Origin: Bacillus sp. CHD6a
GTDB lineage: Bacteria > Bacillota > Bacilli > Bacillales > Bacillaceae_I
Length of the DNA: 64,000 nt
Reading direction: 5' to 3'
NCBI RefSeq assembly: GCF_001293645.1
Contig: NZ_LBMD01000003.1
Coordinates: forward strand, 1-64,000
This document shows positions 45,847 to 55,388 of this stretch, piece after piece. Every line of letters starts with the position of its first letter. The stretch's first letter is position 1. The notes below the pieces were generated by a model. That model ran no database searches, was not told where the DNA came from, and was given only the letters and a program-made list of their open reading frames with translations. The position numbers and the translations under genes are program-made.

Positions 45847-48285
45847 TTATTTGATTTCTACTAACTCTGAAGCTAGATATGCAGAAGTTCTGTCACCTTT
45901 TTTTGCAACCATTACTACTCGATAGTAACCTTTTGTTAAAACATTACCATCAAAGTCTCGATATATATAGCCTTTTTTTGTTAAATTAGTTTCATACAAA
46001 GCAACACCAACAAAACTTCCTGGGAACGTTCCATTAGCATCAGATACATAAATTTGCATCCAGAATTCGTCAGCTCCACCCGGCAAGTATGCATATGCTT
46101 CGAACTGATTATTTCCTAATGCCGTTACCCCTAAGTCCGTCATAGGCGGATAATCCGGCTCATCTACGAACAGGATAGTAGGAACATTTGTCACATCTCC
46201 ACTATCAGAAGTAATCACGAGGTTACCTTCATAATAACCAGCAGCCATATCTTTTGTATTAATGGCCACACTTACATTCACTGCTTGAGTAGCTCCAGGG
46301 TTAACTTTAACACTAGAACTTGTTACGACACGAAGATCACTTGATACCTCTTTATTCAATTCAAATTTTACAGAGTATTTTTGGGCTTTATTAGCAATGT
46401 TCTTAATAGAGAACTGCTGGCGTTCTACTTGCTGTCCAGCTTTCTTCTCAAAAAATCCAAAAGAATAGGTTCCTGGTGTCACAAGTGATTTAGCCTCAAG
46501 TGCGTCTACTACTCTAATGCTTCCTGTCCCCTGTGTATTATGAGGATATACCTTACCTGTTTTAGGGTCGATTAGTTTTTCAGAAGTGTTCATTAATGCT
46601 GCTTTCACATCATATACACCCCAGTCTGGATTAGCTTGAAGTAGAACCGCTGCTGCTCCTGCTACGTGTGGAGATGCCATGCTAGTCCCTTGATATGCTG
46701 CATATCCATGAGGTTCCTCTGGATTATGAGTAGGAATTGTACTAGTAATGTTCACACCTGGTGCAGACACGTCAGGTTTAATCATCCAAGTATCTATAAC
46801 TGGACCTCTGGAAGAGAAGTCAGCTATCGTTTCTCCTACTACTCCTGCAAACTCGATGTTAAAGCTTACTTTCACATCATTCGCTTTTGCTAAAAGCGCT
46901 TGTCCATCCGCTTGTGTAAGCATAATAGTTGGTACAGCCATACCAGGAATTAAAGGCATAACTCCTGTTGTGTTATTGTAGATAATAGCTCCTACTGCTC
47001 CAGCTTTAGCAGCTTCTGTAGCTTTATCCACAAAAGGAATTCCCGCTCCACGACTAATTAATGCAATCTTACCAGTTAAATCTTTTCCTGCAAAATCAGC
47101 TGGAGCACCGAACCCAACGTCAACTAGTTCATATTCATTTCCGTTTAATGCTAATAAAGCATCATCGGAAGGGAAACCTTGAACTTGTGAAGAGCTGTAA
47201 GAAACACCATCAGATGAAGTAGTTTCTGCAGTGTATACATTGTAAGGAAGCATCGTCGCACCTACAGAAATCGCTTCACGAGAAGTTCCCGGAGAACCTA
47301 CTGTCCAGTTTTTAGGACCAGCATTTCCGTTAGAAGTAACAGCTACCACACCATCAGCCATTGCATGGTCTAATGCAATCGAAGTAGCCCAATCGGCACT
47401 ATTTAAAGAGTTTCCGAGTGATAGGTTCATAACGTCTGCTCCATCGAGAACAGCGCGCTCAATTGCAGCAACTACGTTCTCTGTAGAACCGCTACCACCA
47501 GGGCCTAATACACGATATCCAAGCAATGTCGCATCAGGTGCAACTCCCTTAATTAAACCGTTAGCAGCTACCGTACCAGCTACGTGTGTACCGTGAGCAG
47601 TGGATTCACCACGCGGGTCACCTTCAGGAGTTTCTTGTGGGTCATTATCGTTATCAACAAAGTCCCATCCTTTGTAGTCGCCAAATGCGTGTACAAGATC
47701 CGGATGAGTATAGTCTACACCGGTGTCAATGATAGCAACTGTCACACCTTCTCCAGTGTACCCCATCTCCCATGCAGTATCAGAACCGATAAACGGAGCC
47801 GAATGCATCATTTGTGGAGAATATGCATCTTTTTCTATAATGATTTCTTCTAATGTCGTAGCGGTATATTCCACATTTGGATACACAGCTTTAACACCCG
47901 GAATCGTTAATAGATTTGGAATCTCTGAACCTTTTACCTCTAAAGAGAAACCAGAAAATACATGATCGTATTCTTGGTTAACCTTACCAGATTTCGCTTT
48001 TTTCCCTACTTCTGCTTTAACAGCATTTCGAGCTTTCTTTAATTTGTTTTTCGTTTGATTTTTCCCTTTTTCTTTTGCTTCTAACATAGAAGGCTCTTCA
48101 AGCTCAACGATGACAGTCGTAACCTTGCTAGACTTGATTTCCTTAACATCTCCAAAATATTTAGCAAGCTGCTGAACTTCTTGAGTAGGTTGGTTACCAT
48201 TTGCTTGCGCACTAAAAGTAAACGTACTTAGAATTAGGACTACCGCTGCGAAAACCATACATAATGAACGCCAGTTTCTTATCAA
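45847..48285 (-). CDS. Vpr-like extracellular subtilase (S8) with PA domain, paralog 2
   Basis: An 812-residue secreted protease starting at a TTG that follows a gggagag ribosome-binding site. The plan matches the downstream gene: signal peptide (1-29), I9 propeptide (to about 140), S8 triad D188 (IIDTGVDYTH), H234 (AHGTHVAGT) and S535 (GTSMASPHVAG), PA insert and Fn3-like C-terminus. The two proteins are near-identical through the catalytic motifs and diverge in the propeptide and C-terminus. This shows a tandem duplication. Each gene has its own terminator. Confidence 0.92.
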   Translation of the reverse strand: MIRNWRSLCMVFAAVVLILSTFTFSAQANGNQPTQEVQQLAKYFGDVKEIKSSKVTTVIVELEEPSMLEAKEKGKNQTKNKLKKARNAVKAEVGKKAKSGKVNQEYDHVFSGFSLEVKGSEIPNLLTIPGVKAVYPNVEYTATTLEEIIIEKDAYSPQMMHSAPFIGSDTAWEMGYTGEGVTVAIIDTGVDYTHPDLVHAFGDYKGWDFVDNDNDPQETPEGDPRGESTAHGTHVAGTVAANGLIKGVAPDATLLGYRVLGPGGSGSTENVVAAIERAVLDGADVMNLSLGNSLNSADWATSIALDHAMADGVVAVTSNGNAGPKNWTVGSPGTSREAISVGATMLPYNVYTAETTSSDGVSYSSSQVQGFPSDDALLALNGNEYELVDVGFGAPADFAGKDLTGKIALISRGAGIPFVDKATEAAKAGAVGAIIYNNTTGVMPLIPGMAVPTIMLTQADGQALLAKANDVKVSFNIEFAGVVGETIADFSSRGPVIDTWMIKPDVSAPGVNITSTIPTHNPEEPHGYAAYQGTSMASPHVAGAAAVLLQANPDWGVYDVKAALMNTSEKLIDPKTGKVYPHNTQGTGSIRVVDALEAKSLVTPGTYSFGFFEKKAGQQVERQQFSIKNIANKAQKYSVKFELNKEVSSDLRVVTSSSVKVNPGATQAVNVSVAINTKDMAAGYYEGNLVITSDSGDVTNVPTILFVDEPDYPPMTDLGVTALGNNQFEAYAYLPGGADEFWMQIYVSDANGTFPGSFVGVALYETNLTKKGYIYRDFDGNVLTKGYYRVVMVAKKGDRTSAYLASELVEIK

Positions 48286-48460
48286 AATAAAATCTCTCCC
48301 CTAAGTTTTATTTTAAGAAATTTCAGTTATTTTTGACCAATCCCCTCCTCGCAACTTGTCCATTCACACACTACACAATCTTTATTATAGATTGTAATTT
48401 TGTCTATTTCAATATTAAGAACAAATTATTTCTTTATTAGGAACAACGCTACATAAAAAA

Positions 48461-48485
48461 GAACCCCCCATTTCCAGGAGAGTTC
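48461..48485 (-). terminator. Terminator of cccB
   Basis: A hairpin of gaactctcc with gggggttc, containing wobble pairs, is followed on the minus strand by cttttttatg. It lies 10-30 bases after the cccB stop. Confidence 0.65.
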
Positions 48486-48494
48486 TGTTCGTTC

Positions 48495-48827
48495 TTATTT
48501 GTGCTGCGCTAACCATTCAGCTAAGACAGTTGCATCCTCTTCTGGTACAAGACCTGCAGGCATGTTTCCTTGTCCGTTATTAATGATGCTTTCAATTTCT
48601 TCTTGACTGTACTTGCTTCCTACTTTTTGGAGGTTCGGACCGCTCTTCCCTTCCATGTTGTTTCCATGACAGCCGATACAGCTTTGATACAATTGCTGCG
48701 CCTCTTCATTTTCCACCATCGTGAATTCTCCACCACCGGATGTTTCTTGCTCCTCGTCACCGCCGCCACATGCAGCAAGCGTTAAAAGTGAAGATCCCAG
48801 AACAAATGCCATAAAATACTTTTTCAT
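48495..48827 (-). CDS. cccB: Cytochrome c551 lipoprotein CccB
   Basis: A 110-residue membrane-anchored mono-haem cytochrome c. The lipobox LAACG gives a lipid anchor. The haem motif is CIGCH in QLYQSCIGCHGNNM, and the axial methionine is in NGQGNMPAG. A Gly/Glu/Ser linker separates anchor and haem domain. The ATG at 48827 is 8 bases from ggggga. It accepts electrons from the respiratory chain for a terminal oxidase. Position next to yvjA and prfB matches B. subtilis cccB. Confidence 0.93.
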   Translation of the reverse strand: MKKYFMAFVLGSSLLTLAACGGGDEEQETSGGGEFTMVENEEAQQLYQSCIGCHGNNMEGKSGPNLQKVGSKYSQEEIESIINNGQGNMPAGLVPEEDATVLAEWLAQHK

Positions 48828-48887
48828 AGGTAGGTCCCCCAATTTTGAGATGTAATAATTACCAGGATTGCTTTTATTATAACCTAT

Positions 48888-49757
48888 TTACTCTCTTTTA
48901 AAACCCTCACCTAACACTTCAGAAGCATTGGTTACGACCACAAAGGCAGAAGGATCAATGGTTCGTACCACTTGTTTCAATTTTGTGAATTCCGTCTGGT
49001 CTACCACACACATTAATACAGGCAACTCGGTTTCCGTGTATCCCCCATAAGCTGCAAGCTTTGTCACACCACGGTCTATTTTTGTAAGAATGGCACCCTT
49101 GACTTCCTCTTCCTTCTTAGTGATAATGATGGCCATTTTGGAATACCCTAAGCCCACTTGAACGAAGTCAATGGTTTTAGAAGTAACGAAAAGCCCAATA
49201 AGAGCATACATCCCAAGCTCTAAATCGAATACTATTGCTGCTGAAATAACAATAAGGCCGTCAATCATTGCTACACAAGCACCAAGTGTCAGTCCCGTAT
49301 ATTTATGGATGATCTGTGCGGCAAGGTCTGTTCCACCGGTGGAAGCACGACCACGGAAAACTAGCCCAAGCCCAAGTCCGACACCTATCCCTCCAAACAA
49401 TGATCCAAGTAACGGATCTTGTGTGGCAGGAGCAACATTACTGGTCCAAAGTACAATCAACGGCAGTGTAATGGTTCCCACTAATGTTTTAAGACCAAAT
49501 TGCTTTCCAAGAAGAAGCACGCCTGCTAAAAAGAGCGGGATGTTAAAGCAAAGCTGCACAATTCCCGGTTCCCAGTCCAAGAGCGCTTTTAATATGGTAC
49601 TGATTCCACTTACTCCGCCGGAAGCAACCTGATTTGGCAGCAAGAACAAGTTGAACGCCAATGCCACAATCGCAGACCCCAACACCACATATGTATATTC
49701 TTTCACCCGCTGATACACGGGATTCACTTGATACCCATTTCTATTTTTACGACTCAA
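48888..49757 (-). CDS. yvjA: YitT-family membrane protein YvjA
   Basis: A protein of about 289 residues with five to six transmembrane helices in the first 200 residues, including the family motif GGVSGISTILKALLDWEPGIVQLCFN and the Thr/Gly-rich RGRASTGGTDLAAQII. A cytoplasmic DUF2179 domain follows (about 210-285, with MAIIITKKEEEVKGAIL). The TTG at 49757 follows a gggggg site by 7 bases; a longer reading from 49772 lacks one. The function is unknown. Neighbours cccB and prfB are the same as in B. subtilis. Confidence 0.85.
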   Translation of the reverse strand: MSRKNRNGYQVNPVYQRVKEYTYVVLGSAIVALAFNLFLLPNQVASGGVSGISTILKALLDWEPGIVQLCFNIPLFLAGVLLLGKQFGLKTLVGTITLPLIVLWTSNVAPATQDPLLGSLFGGIGVGLGLGLVFRGRASTGGTDLAAQIIHKYTGLTLGACVAMIDGLIVISAAIVFDLELGMYALIGLFVTSKTIDFVQVGLGYSKMAIIITKKEEEVKGAILTKIDRGVTKLAAYGGYTETELPVLMCVVDQTEFTKLKQVVRTIDPSAFVVVTNASEVLGEGFKRE

Positions 49758-49952
49758 CGTTAAGCCCCCCAAATCTTTCTAAAATACACACAACGAGCAA
49801 GAGTATAGCACGCGATTATAAGGGTGTAAATGGCATTGGTATAACGTGGTAAAGCGTTAATAGGGTTGCATTTCCAAACTGCATACATTTCCTTTAGATT
49901 AACCTTAAGTTTTCACACTATACTTTCCGGCTATTTTAGAGGCACATAAAAA

Positions 49953-49980
49953 CACCCCCAGCCATGAGAGGCCAGAGGTG
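49953..49980 (-). terminator. Terminator of prfB
   Basis: The eleven-base arms cacctctggcc and ggctgggggtg pair throughout using G-T wobbles, and tttttatg follows on the minus strand. It lies 14 bases after the prfB stop. Confidence 0.75.
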
Positions 49981-49993
49981 CTACCATAATCTT

Positions 49994-51092
49994 TTAAAGT
50001 TTCGATCTCAAGTAAGCATCAATAAACGGATCTAGATCTCCGTCCATGACCGCCTGTGTATTGCCGACCTCCGTGTTTGTACGGTGGTCTTTTACCATGG
50101 AGTATGGATGGAACACATAAGAACGAATCTGGGAACCCCAGCCGATATCCTTCTGCTCGCCACGGATTTCATCCAGTTCCGCCTGTTGCTCATCCAACTT
50201 TTTCTGATAAAGCTTAGCTTGCAACATTTTCATCGCACGCTCACGGTTTTTGATCTGAGAACGCTCAGTTTGACACGTTACAACCACATTGGTTGGGATA
50301 TGGGTAATACGAACCGCAGAGTCTGTCGTATTGATATGCTGTCCTCCCGCTCCACTTGCACGGTACGTATCAATCTTCAAATCTTCTGTACGAATATCAA
50401 TCTCAATGTTATCATCAAACTCCGGCATAACCTCACAAGAAACAAAGCTTGTGTGACGGCGACCAGAAGAATCGAACGGTGAGATTCTTACCAGACGGTG
50501 TACCCCTTTTTCTGCTTTCAAATATCCATACGCATTGTGACCTTTAATAAGTAGTGTCACACTCTTAATTCCCGCTTCGTCTCCTGGCAGGTAATCAAGT
50601 GTCTCCACCTTAAAGCCTTTACGCTCTGCCCAACGCGTGTACATACGTAAGAGCAGGGAGCCCCAGTCCTGTGACTCGGTACCACCAGCACCTGGGTGAA
50701 GTTCCAGAATGGCATTGTTCTTGTCATGCTCACCGCTCAACAATAATTGAAGTTCAAATTTATTAAAATCTTCAGCTACAGCTTTCACTTCACTGCCTAG
50801 CTCGGCTTGCAGCTCCGCATCCGGCTCTTCTTTCACCAATTCATATGTCAGTTGCAGGTTTTCATAGTTCTCACTCAGCTCATGAAATTGCCCAACAGGT
50901 TCTTTTAATGCATTTGCTTCGTTGATGACGACCTGCGCCGCACTCTGGTTGTTCCAGAATTCCGGGTTGGACATCTCGTTATCAAGTTCGGCAATACGAC
51001 GTTCTTTGGCCTCTAAGTCAAAGAGACCCCCTAAACTCAACTAATCGCTTAGCCATTTTTTCTAACTCTTGACGAATCTCTACTAATTCCAT
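49994..51092 (-). CDS. prfB: Peptide chain release factor 2, with programmed +1 frameshift
   Basis: Decodes UGA and UAA stop codons. Translation starts at ATG 51092 (after gaggtg) and reads 24 codons to CTT at 51023-51021, followed by in-frame TGA at 51020-51018. A +1 shift on CTTTGAC continues with DLEAKERR to the stop at 49994, giving 365 residues. An AGGGGG element (51032-51027), three bases before the CTT, is the internal Shine-Dalgarno stimulator. The GGQ motif is in [18 protein letters not shown], and an SPF-like codon-recognition stretch ([15 protein letters not shown]) is present. RF2 level thus controls its own synthesis. Confidence 0.96.
51018..51032 (-). promoter_or_regulatory. prfB programmed frameshift site
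   Basis: On the minus strand AGGGGG, TCT, CTT and TGA follow in that order, then C, forming the classic AGGGGG-N3-CTTTGAC recoding signal. Confidence 0.95.
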
Positions 51093-51279
51093 TTATTTCA
51101 CCTCATAAAATTTTCACTAACACGGATTTTAACCCTTATTAAACGAACAGGGCAACTAATAGTCTATATTATCGTATTTCACTCAAATAAAAAAGTACCT
51201 GAGCAAATGTGTGCAAAAGATGGAGCGATGAAAGCCGGCTAACGCAAATATTTCCTTTGCCAAAATAGTTTTTTCAAAA

Positions 51280-51517
51280 GTTAATCTGAACCAGGACCGC
51301 TAGACCCATTGGGATCCCTCATTACCTAAATTTGATTATTCAAACGTTGGTTTAAAAATAGCTATTTTAGAGTAGTAAAACACTAAAAATGTTTCCATAT
51401 TGTACCCTATTCTGCAATAGTAATTTCAATAGTTAATTCCTAATCAAACAGCTGGACCCGCTGGGATTCCTGCATTTCCATTTTTACTTATTCAAACGTT
51501 GGTTTAAAAATAGCTAT
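51280..51517. repeat. Pair of ~85-bp direct repeats, offset 152 bp
   Basis: Positions 51280-51365 and 51432-51517 align at a constant offset of 152. Shared tracts include gttaat at the start, gaccc-gctggga in the middle, and the 20-base tract ttattcaaacgttggtttaa followed by aaatagctattt. The two copies lie in the 500-bp gap between prfB and secA, which otherwise shows no gene. Confidence 0.8.
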
Positions 51518-51552
51518 TTCACAAGAAATCCAGGTGCGCTTAAAACATGGAA

Positions 51553-51577
51553 AAAGTGAGGCTCAATAAGCCCCACT
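51553..51577 (-). terminator. Terminator of secA
   Basis: The arms agtgaggct and agccccact pair with one wobble, and tttttcc follows on the minus strand. Confidence 0.78.
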
Positions 51578-51593
51578 CTGTCCAATACTGCCA

Positions 51594-54104
51594 TTACTTC
51601 CCGCAGCAGTTTTTATATTTCTTTCCGCTTCCGCAGATGCAAGCATCATTGCGGCCAACGTCCATTACTTTTTTTACTGGTTTTTTCTTTGGAGGCTCTC
51701 CGCCGCCCTCTTTTGGAACAACTGCCTGGCCTTTTGCCACTTCTTCACGTTGCAGGTTGTTACGGATTTGCGCCTTCATGACATACTTGGCTACATCTTC
51801 TTCAATGGAAGCAATCATGTTTTCAAACATAGCAAATCCTTCGAACTGATACTCACGAAGCGGATCAATCTGACCGTATGCACGTAGGTGAATACCTTGA
51901 CGCAATTGATCCATCGCATCAATGTGATCCATCCACTTGCTGTCCACCGCACGAAGAACGATAACTTTCTCAAACTCACGCATTTGTTCTGCAGTAAGCT
52001 CCTGCTCTTTTTCATCATAGCGAGCTTTCACTTTCTCGATGATTAGCTCAGACATTTCTTCCGGCTCTTTACCACGAAGATCGTTTAATGTAACTGCACC
52101 TTCCTCTAAAAGGTTTGCATCTACATAGTCCACGATTCCTTGCAGGTTCCAATCCTCTGGAACTTCTTCTTTTGGCGTATAAAGGCCTACTTGACGCTCA
52201 ATCGCAGAAACAAGCATTCTTTCTACCACTTCTCGTAAATTCTCAGAATCCAACACTTCAAAACGCTGTTTGTATATTACTTCACGCTGCTGACGAAGAA
52301 CATCATCATATTGCAGAAGCTGTTTACGAGCATCAAAGTTGTTACCTTCTACACGTTTTTGAGCAGATTCCACTGCACGGGATACCATTTTACTTTGGAT
52401 TGGCTGCGTATCATCCATACCCAAACGCTCCATCATCGTTTTCATGTTGTCAGAACCAAAGCGGCGCATCAATTCATCTTCCATGGAAAGGTAGAATTGC
52501 GTCACACCAGGGTCTCCTTGACGCCCAGAACGTCCACGAAGCTGGTTATCAATACGACGGGATTCATGGCGCTCTGTACCGATAACAGCAAGACCGCCAA
52601 CCTCTTTCACACCTTCGCCTAGTTTGATGTCCGTACCACGACCGGCCATGTTCGTTGCGATCGTAACGGAGCCTTTTTGACCAGCACCAAGGATGATATC
52701 CGCCTCACGGGCATGATTTTTCGCATTCAATACATCATGCTTGATTCCGCGCTTCGTTAAAAGTTTAGAAATAACTTCAGACGTTTCTATGGCAACCGTA
52801 CCAACTAGCACAGGTTGTCCATTTCTATGACGCTCTGCGATATCATCTGCCACCGCATTGAACTTGCCTTCAATCGATTTGAAAATAAGGTCGGCACGGT
52901 CATCACGTACAATGTCCTTGTTCGTCGGAATCGCAATAACGCTCATATTATAGATATTTCGGAACTCCTCTTCCTCTGTTTTCGCTGTACCAGTCATACC
53001 GGCAAGCTTTTCGTACATACGGAAGTAGTTCTGGAATGTAACTGTCGCAAGTGTCATGCTTTCGTTTTGGATATCCAAGCCCTCTTTTGCCTCAATAGCT
53101 TGGTGAAGTCCATCTGAATAGCGGCGGCCTTTCATCAAACGACCAGTGAATTGGTCAACGATGACAACTTCGCCCTCTTGCACCACATAATCCACATCAT
53201 GATGCATCGTTACATGTGCCTTCAATGCCTGATTGATATGATGGTTCAAGGTAACATTAGCGATATCAAAGAGATTCTCGATCCCGAACGCTTTCTCTGC
53301 CTTTGTAATTCCGTCCTCTGTTAACTGAACGCCCTTTGTTTTCACATCATATGTGTAATCGACATCTTTCACCAATGTACGCGCAAACGCGTTTGCTTGA
53401 ATGTACAATGCTGCAGACTTTTGAGCACTACCAGAAATAATCAATGGCGTACGCGCTTCATCGATTAAAATGGAGTCAACCTCATCGATTACGGCAAAAT
53501 GAAGAGGACGCTGTACCATTTGCTCTTTATACAACACCATGTTGTCACGCAAATAATCAAATCCGAACTCATTGTTTGTACCGTATGTGATATCCGCTTT
53601 GTACGCTTCGATTTTTTCATCACGGGACAGTCCGTTCAGGTTCAATCCGACAGTAAGACCTAGGAACTCATACAGCTGACCCATTTCCGTCGCGTCACGA
53701 CTTGCCAAGTATTCATTGACTGTTACAACGTGCACACCTTTTCCAGTAATTGCGTTCAGGTAAACAGGCATGGTTGCCGTTAACGTTTTACCTTCCCCTG
53801 TTTTCATCTCGGAAATGTTTCCTTCATGCAAGGAAACACCACCCATTAGCTGCACTTTATAAGGATAAAGTCCGAGTACGCGCTTGGACGCCTCACGAAC
53901 AATCGCGAAGGCTTCTACCAGCATGTCCTCGAGCTTCTCACCTTTTTGATAACGACTTTGGAATTCAGCCGTTTTATCTTTTAACTGGTCATCCGTAAGC
54001 CTTGCCACATCGGCACTTAGGGAATCTATCTGATCTGCCATCTTCTCCAGACGCTTTAATTGACGCTTATTCATATCAAACACTTTATTCAATAAACCAA
54101 GCAT
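51594..54104 (-). CDS. secA: Preprotein translocase ATPase SecA
   Basis: The motor ATPase that drives precursor proteins through SecYEG. It has 836 residues with Walker [12 protein letters not shown] (about 99-109), the DEAD-like box [17 protein letters not shown], the [12 protein letters not shown] segment of nucleotide-binding domain 2, and [15 protein letters not shown]. The C-terminal SEC-C zinc motif [13 protein letters not shown] binds SecB-like partners or phospholipid. A sigma-A promoter is visible upstream. The window also encodes many Sec substrates (both subtilases, CtpB, the EnvC-like protein, CccB). Confidence 0.97.
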   Translation of the reverse strand: MLGLLNKVFDMNKRQLKRLEKMADQIDSLSADVARLTDDQLKDKTAEFQSRYQKGEKLEDMLVEAFAIVREASKRVLGLYPYKVQLMGGVSLHEGNISEMKTGEGKTLTATMPVYLNAITGKGVHVVTVNEYLASRDATEMGQLYEFLGLTVGLNLNGLSRDEKIEAYKADITYGTNNEFGFDYLRDNMVLYKEQMVQRPLHFAVIDEVDSILIDEARTPLIISGSAQKSAALYIQANAFARTLVKDVDYTYDVKTKGVQLTEDGITKAEKAFGIENLFDIANVTLNHHINQALKAHVTMHHDVDYVVQEGEVVIVDQFTGRLMKGRRYSDGLHQAIEAKEGLDIQNESMTLATVTFQNYFRMYEKLAGMTGTAKTEEEEFRNIYNMSVIAIPTNKDIVRDDRADLIFKSIEGKFNAVADDIAERHRNGQPVLVGTVAIETSEVISKLLTKRGIKHDVLNAKNHAREADIILGAGQKGSVTIATNMAGRGTDIKLGEGVKEVGGLAVIGTERHESRRIDNQLRGRSGRQGDPGVTQFYLSMEDELMRRFGSDNMKTMMERLGMDDTQPIQSKMVSRAVESAQKRVEGNNFDARKQLLQYDDVLRQQREVIYKQRFEVLDSENLREVVERMLVSAIERQVGLYTPKEEVPEDWNLQGIVDYVDANLLEEGAVTLNDLRGKEPEEMSELIIEKVKARYDEKEQELTAEQMREFEKVIVLRAVDSKWMDHIDAMDQLRQGIHLRAYGQIDPLREYQFEGFAMFENMIASIEEDVAKYVMKAQIRNNLQREEVAKGQAVVPKEGGGEPPKKKPVKKVMDVGRNDACICGSGKKYKNCCGK

Positions 54105-54152
54105 ACAAACGCTCCTCTGTAACTATAGTCTTATAGCCTAAATAATATATAA

Positions 54153-54181
54153 ATTTTAACACTTATTGGGGGTGGGTACAA
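54153..54181 (-). promoter_or_regulatory. Sigma-A promoter of secA
   Basis: On the minus strand a -35 TTGTAC (54181-54176) and a -10 TAAAAT (54158-54153) are separated by 17 bp, about 50 bp upstream of the secA ATG. Confidence 0.7.
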
Positions 54182-54184
54182 GAA

Positions 54185-54271
54185 ATGCATTACAATATAT
54201 ACCTTAGATGGAGCAACATTTCTATGAAATTTGTAATGTATTACATGAAAAAAATTATGAAATACATTACT
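54185..54271. repeat. Repeated TGTAATRNATT motif upstream of the secA promoter
   Basis: Three related sites occur: atgcattaca (54185-54194, abutting the -35), the inverted repeat tgtaat-gt-attaca (54232-54245), and aatacattac (about 54261-54270). They may be binding sites for a regulator of secA; no known operator was matched. Confidence 0.45.
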
Positions 54272-54326
54272 TTCAACATTTCCCGAGAAATTACGACAGC
54301 GTTTACTATATTAATTCTAAACAAAA

Positions 54327-54348
54327 GAGACCCTCCAGTGAGGGCCTC
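54327..54348 (-). terminator. Terminator of hpf
   Basis: The arms gagaccctc and gagggcctc pair with one mismatch, and ttttgttt follows on the minus strand. It lies 8 bases after the hpf stop. Confidence 0.7.
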
Positions 54349-54355
54349 AAATTTA

Positions 54356-54916
54356 TTAATAAGATTCAATCAATCCATATTTTCCATCATTTCGCTTATA
54401 CACGACATTCGTTTCATTTGTCGCAGCGTTTAAGAATACGAAGAAGCTGTGGCCCAGCAAATTCATCTGCAGGATTGCTTCTTCACTGTCCATAGGTTTC
54501 AAGTTGTAACGCTTTGTACGAACCAAATCTGCTTCGTCCTCTTCATCTGCTACTGCCACATGAGTTGGTGCTCCGTTATCAATCACTTCGTTAAATAAGT
54601 ATTTAGGTGAACCAGTATCGCGAAGCTTACGGTTGACCTTTGTCTTATGTTTTCTTATTTGTCGCTCTAGTTTATCTACGACAAGGTCTATCGCTGCATA
54701 GAGATCATCGTGACTTTCTTCAGCACGTAACACTAGGCCTGTCATAGGAATGGTCACTTCAATTTTTTGTTGGTTGTTGTAGACTTTCAGATTTACTTTG
54801 CATTCTGCATTGTCTGTGGAATCAAAATAGCGTTCAATCTTTCCGATCTTATTTTCTACATAATCTCGGATTGCTGGAGTTACCTCAATGTTTTCACCAC
54901 GTACGTTGTACTTCAT
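54356..54916 (-). CDS. hpf: Ribosome hibernation promoting factor, long form
   Basis: A 186-residue protein that dimerises and locks 70S ribosomes into inactive 100S particles. The N-terminal ribosome-binding domain (about 1-100) starts MKYNVRGENIEVTPAIRDYVENKIGKIERY. The C-terminal dimerisation domain (about 125-186) contains VVRTKRYNLKPM-type and EEAILQMNLLGHSFFVFLNAAT stretches. It is the long type, as in B. subtilis YvyD. Its promoter region shows overlapping sigma-B and sigma-H sites, matching its known stress and stationary-phase control. Confidence 0.95.
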   Translation of the reverse strand: MKYNVRGENIEVTPAIRDYVENKIGKIERYFDSTDNAECKVNLKVYNNQQKIEVTIPMTGLVLRAEESHDDLYAAIDLVVDKLERQIRKHKTKVNRKLRDTGSPKYLFNEVIDNGAPTHVAVADEEDEADLVRTKRYNLKPMDSEEAILQMNLLGHSFFVFLNAATNETNVVYKRNDGKYGLIESY

Positions 54917-55029
54917 AAATCGAACTCCTCCTTTTGTTCCTGTTTGGATTTATCATGCATCCAAACAATCTGCCTACATTTCCTTTCTTAGAAAAGAAAG
55001 GTTAAGCTTGCGTGAAGCTTATGTAAACA

Positions 55030-55059
55030 TATTTCTACAATACCCAACAGAATTCCTGC
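55030..55059 (-). promoter_or_regulatory. Sigma-H promoter of hpf
   Basis: On the minus strand GCAGGAATT (55059-55051) and GTAGAAATA (55038-55030) are 12 bp apart. The first fits the sigma-H -35 consensus RnAGGAwww fully and the second fits RnnGAATww with one mismatch. It overlaps the sigma-B promoter. Confidence 0.65.
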
Positions 55060-55065
55060 TTAAAC
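55040..55065 (-). promoter_or_regulatory. Sigma-B promoter of hpf
   Basis: On the minus strand GTTTAA (55065-55060) and GGGTAT (55045-55040) are separated by 14 bp, a full match to the sigma-B consensus. It lies about 120 bp upstream of hpf. Confidence 0.88.
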
Positions 55066-55187
55066 GTAAAAGATTTATTAAGAATTTGTGAAAGGGGGTT
55101 AGTTTGGCTTGTTTTAGTGGGGTGAAACAAGTATATGCGCGGGGATAAAAAAACTTTCATGAAAAAATGAAGAATTCTCTTTAACTT

Positions 55188-55314
55188 CTGTTTCCTTTCG
55201 TTCCGGGTGTTCGCTTTCCGCGGGAAGGTGCTTGAGCCTCCTCACTTCGTTGCGGGGTCTCAACCAACCTTTGCTCTCCCGCTGGAGTCGAACACCCTGC
55301 ACTTCAGGAAACAG
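55188..55314 (+). repeat. 128-bp palindromic element, copy D
   Basis: The ends ctgtttcct and aggaaacag are complementary but unlike those of copies A-C. The interior has gttcgctttccgcggg, gtgcttgagcctcctcactt and ggggtctcaa in common with copy C. It lies between hpf and the flagellar cluster. Confidence 0.85.
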
Positions 55315-55364
55315 GGGGTGTTTAAATGTACTTATTTATCCCTTTCACTAAAGTAGATAATAAA

Positions 55365-55388
55365 AACCCTCCAAAATTTTGGAGGGTT
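55365..55388 (-). terminator. Terminator at the end of the flaG-fliDST cluster
   Basis: The perfect arms aaccctccaaaa and ttttggagggtt overlap the stop codon of the last gene and are followed on the minus strand by ttttatta. Confidence 0.88.

Noticed and set aside
49994-51040. prfB starting at the in-frame codon at 51040
   Set aside because: The upstream 24 codons, the AGGGGG element and the CTTTGAC slip site show that translation begins at 51092 and shifts frame.
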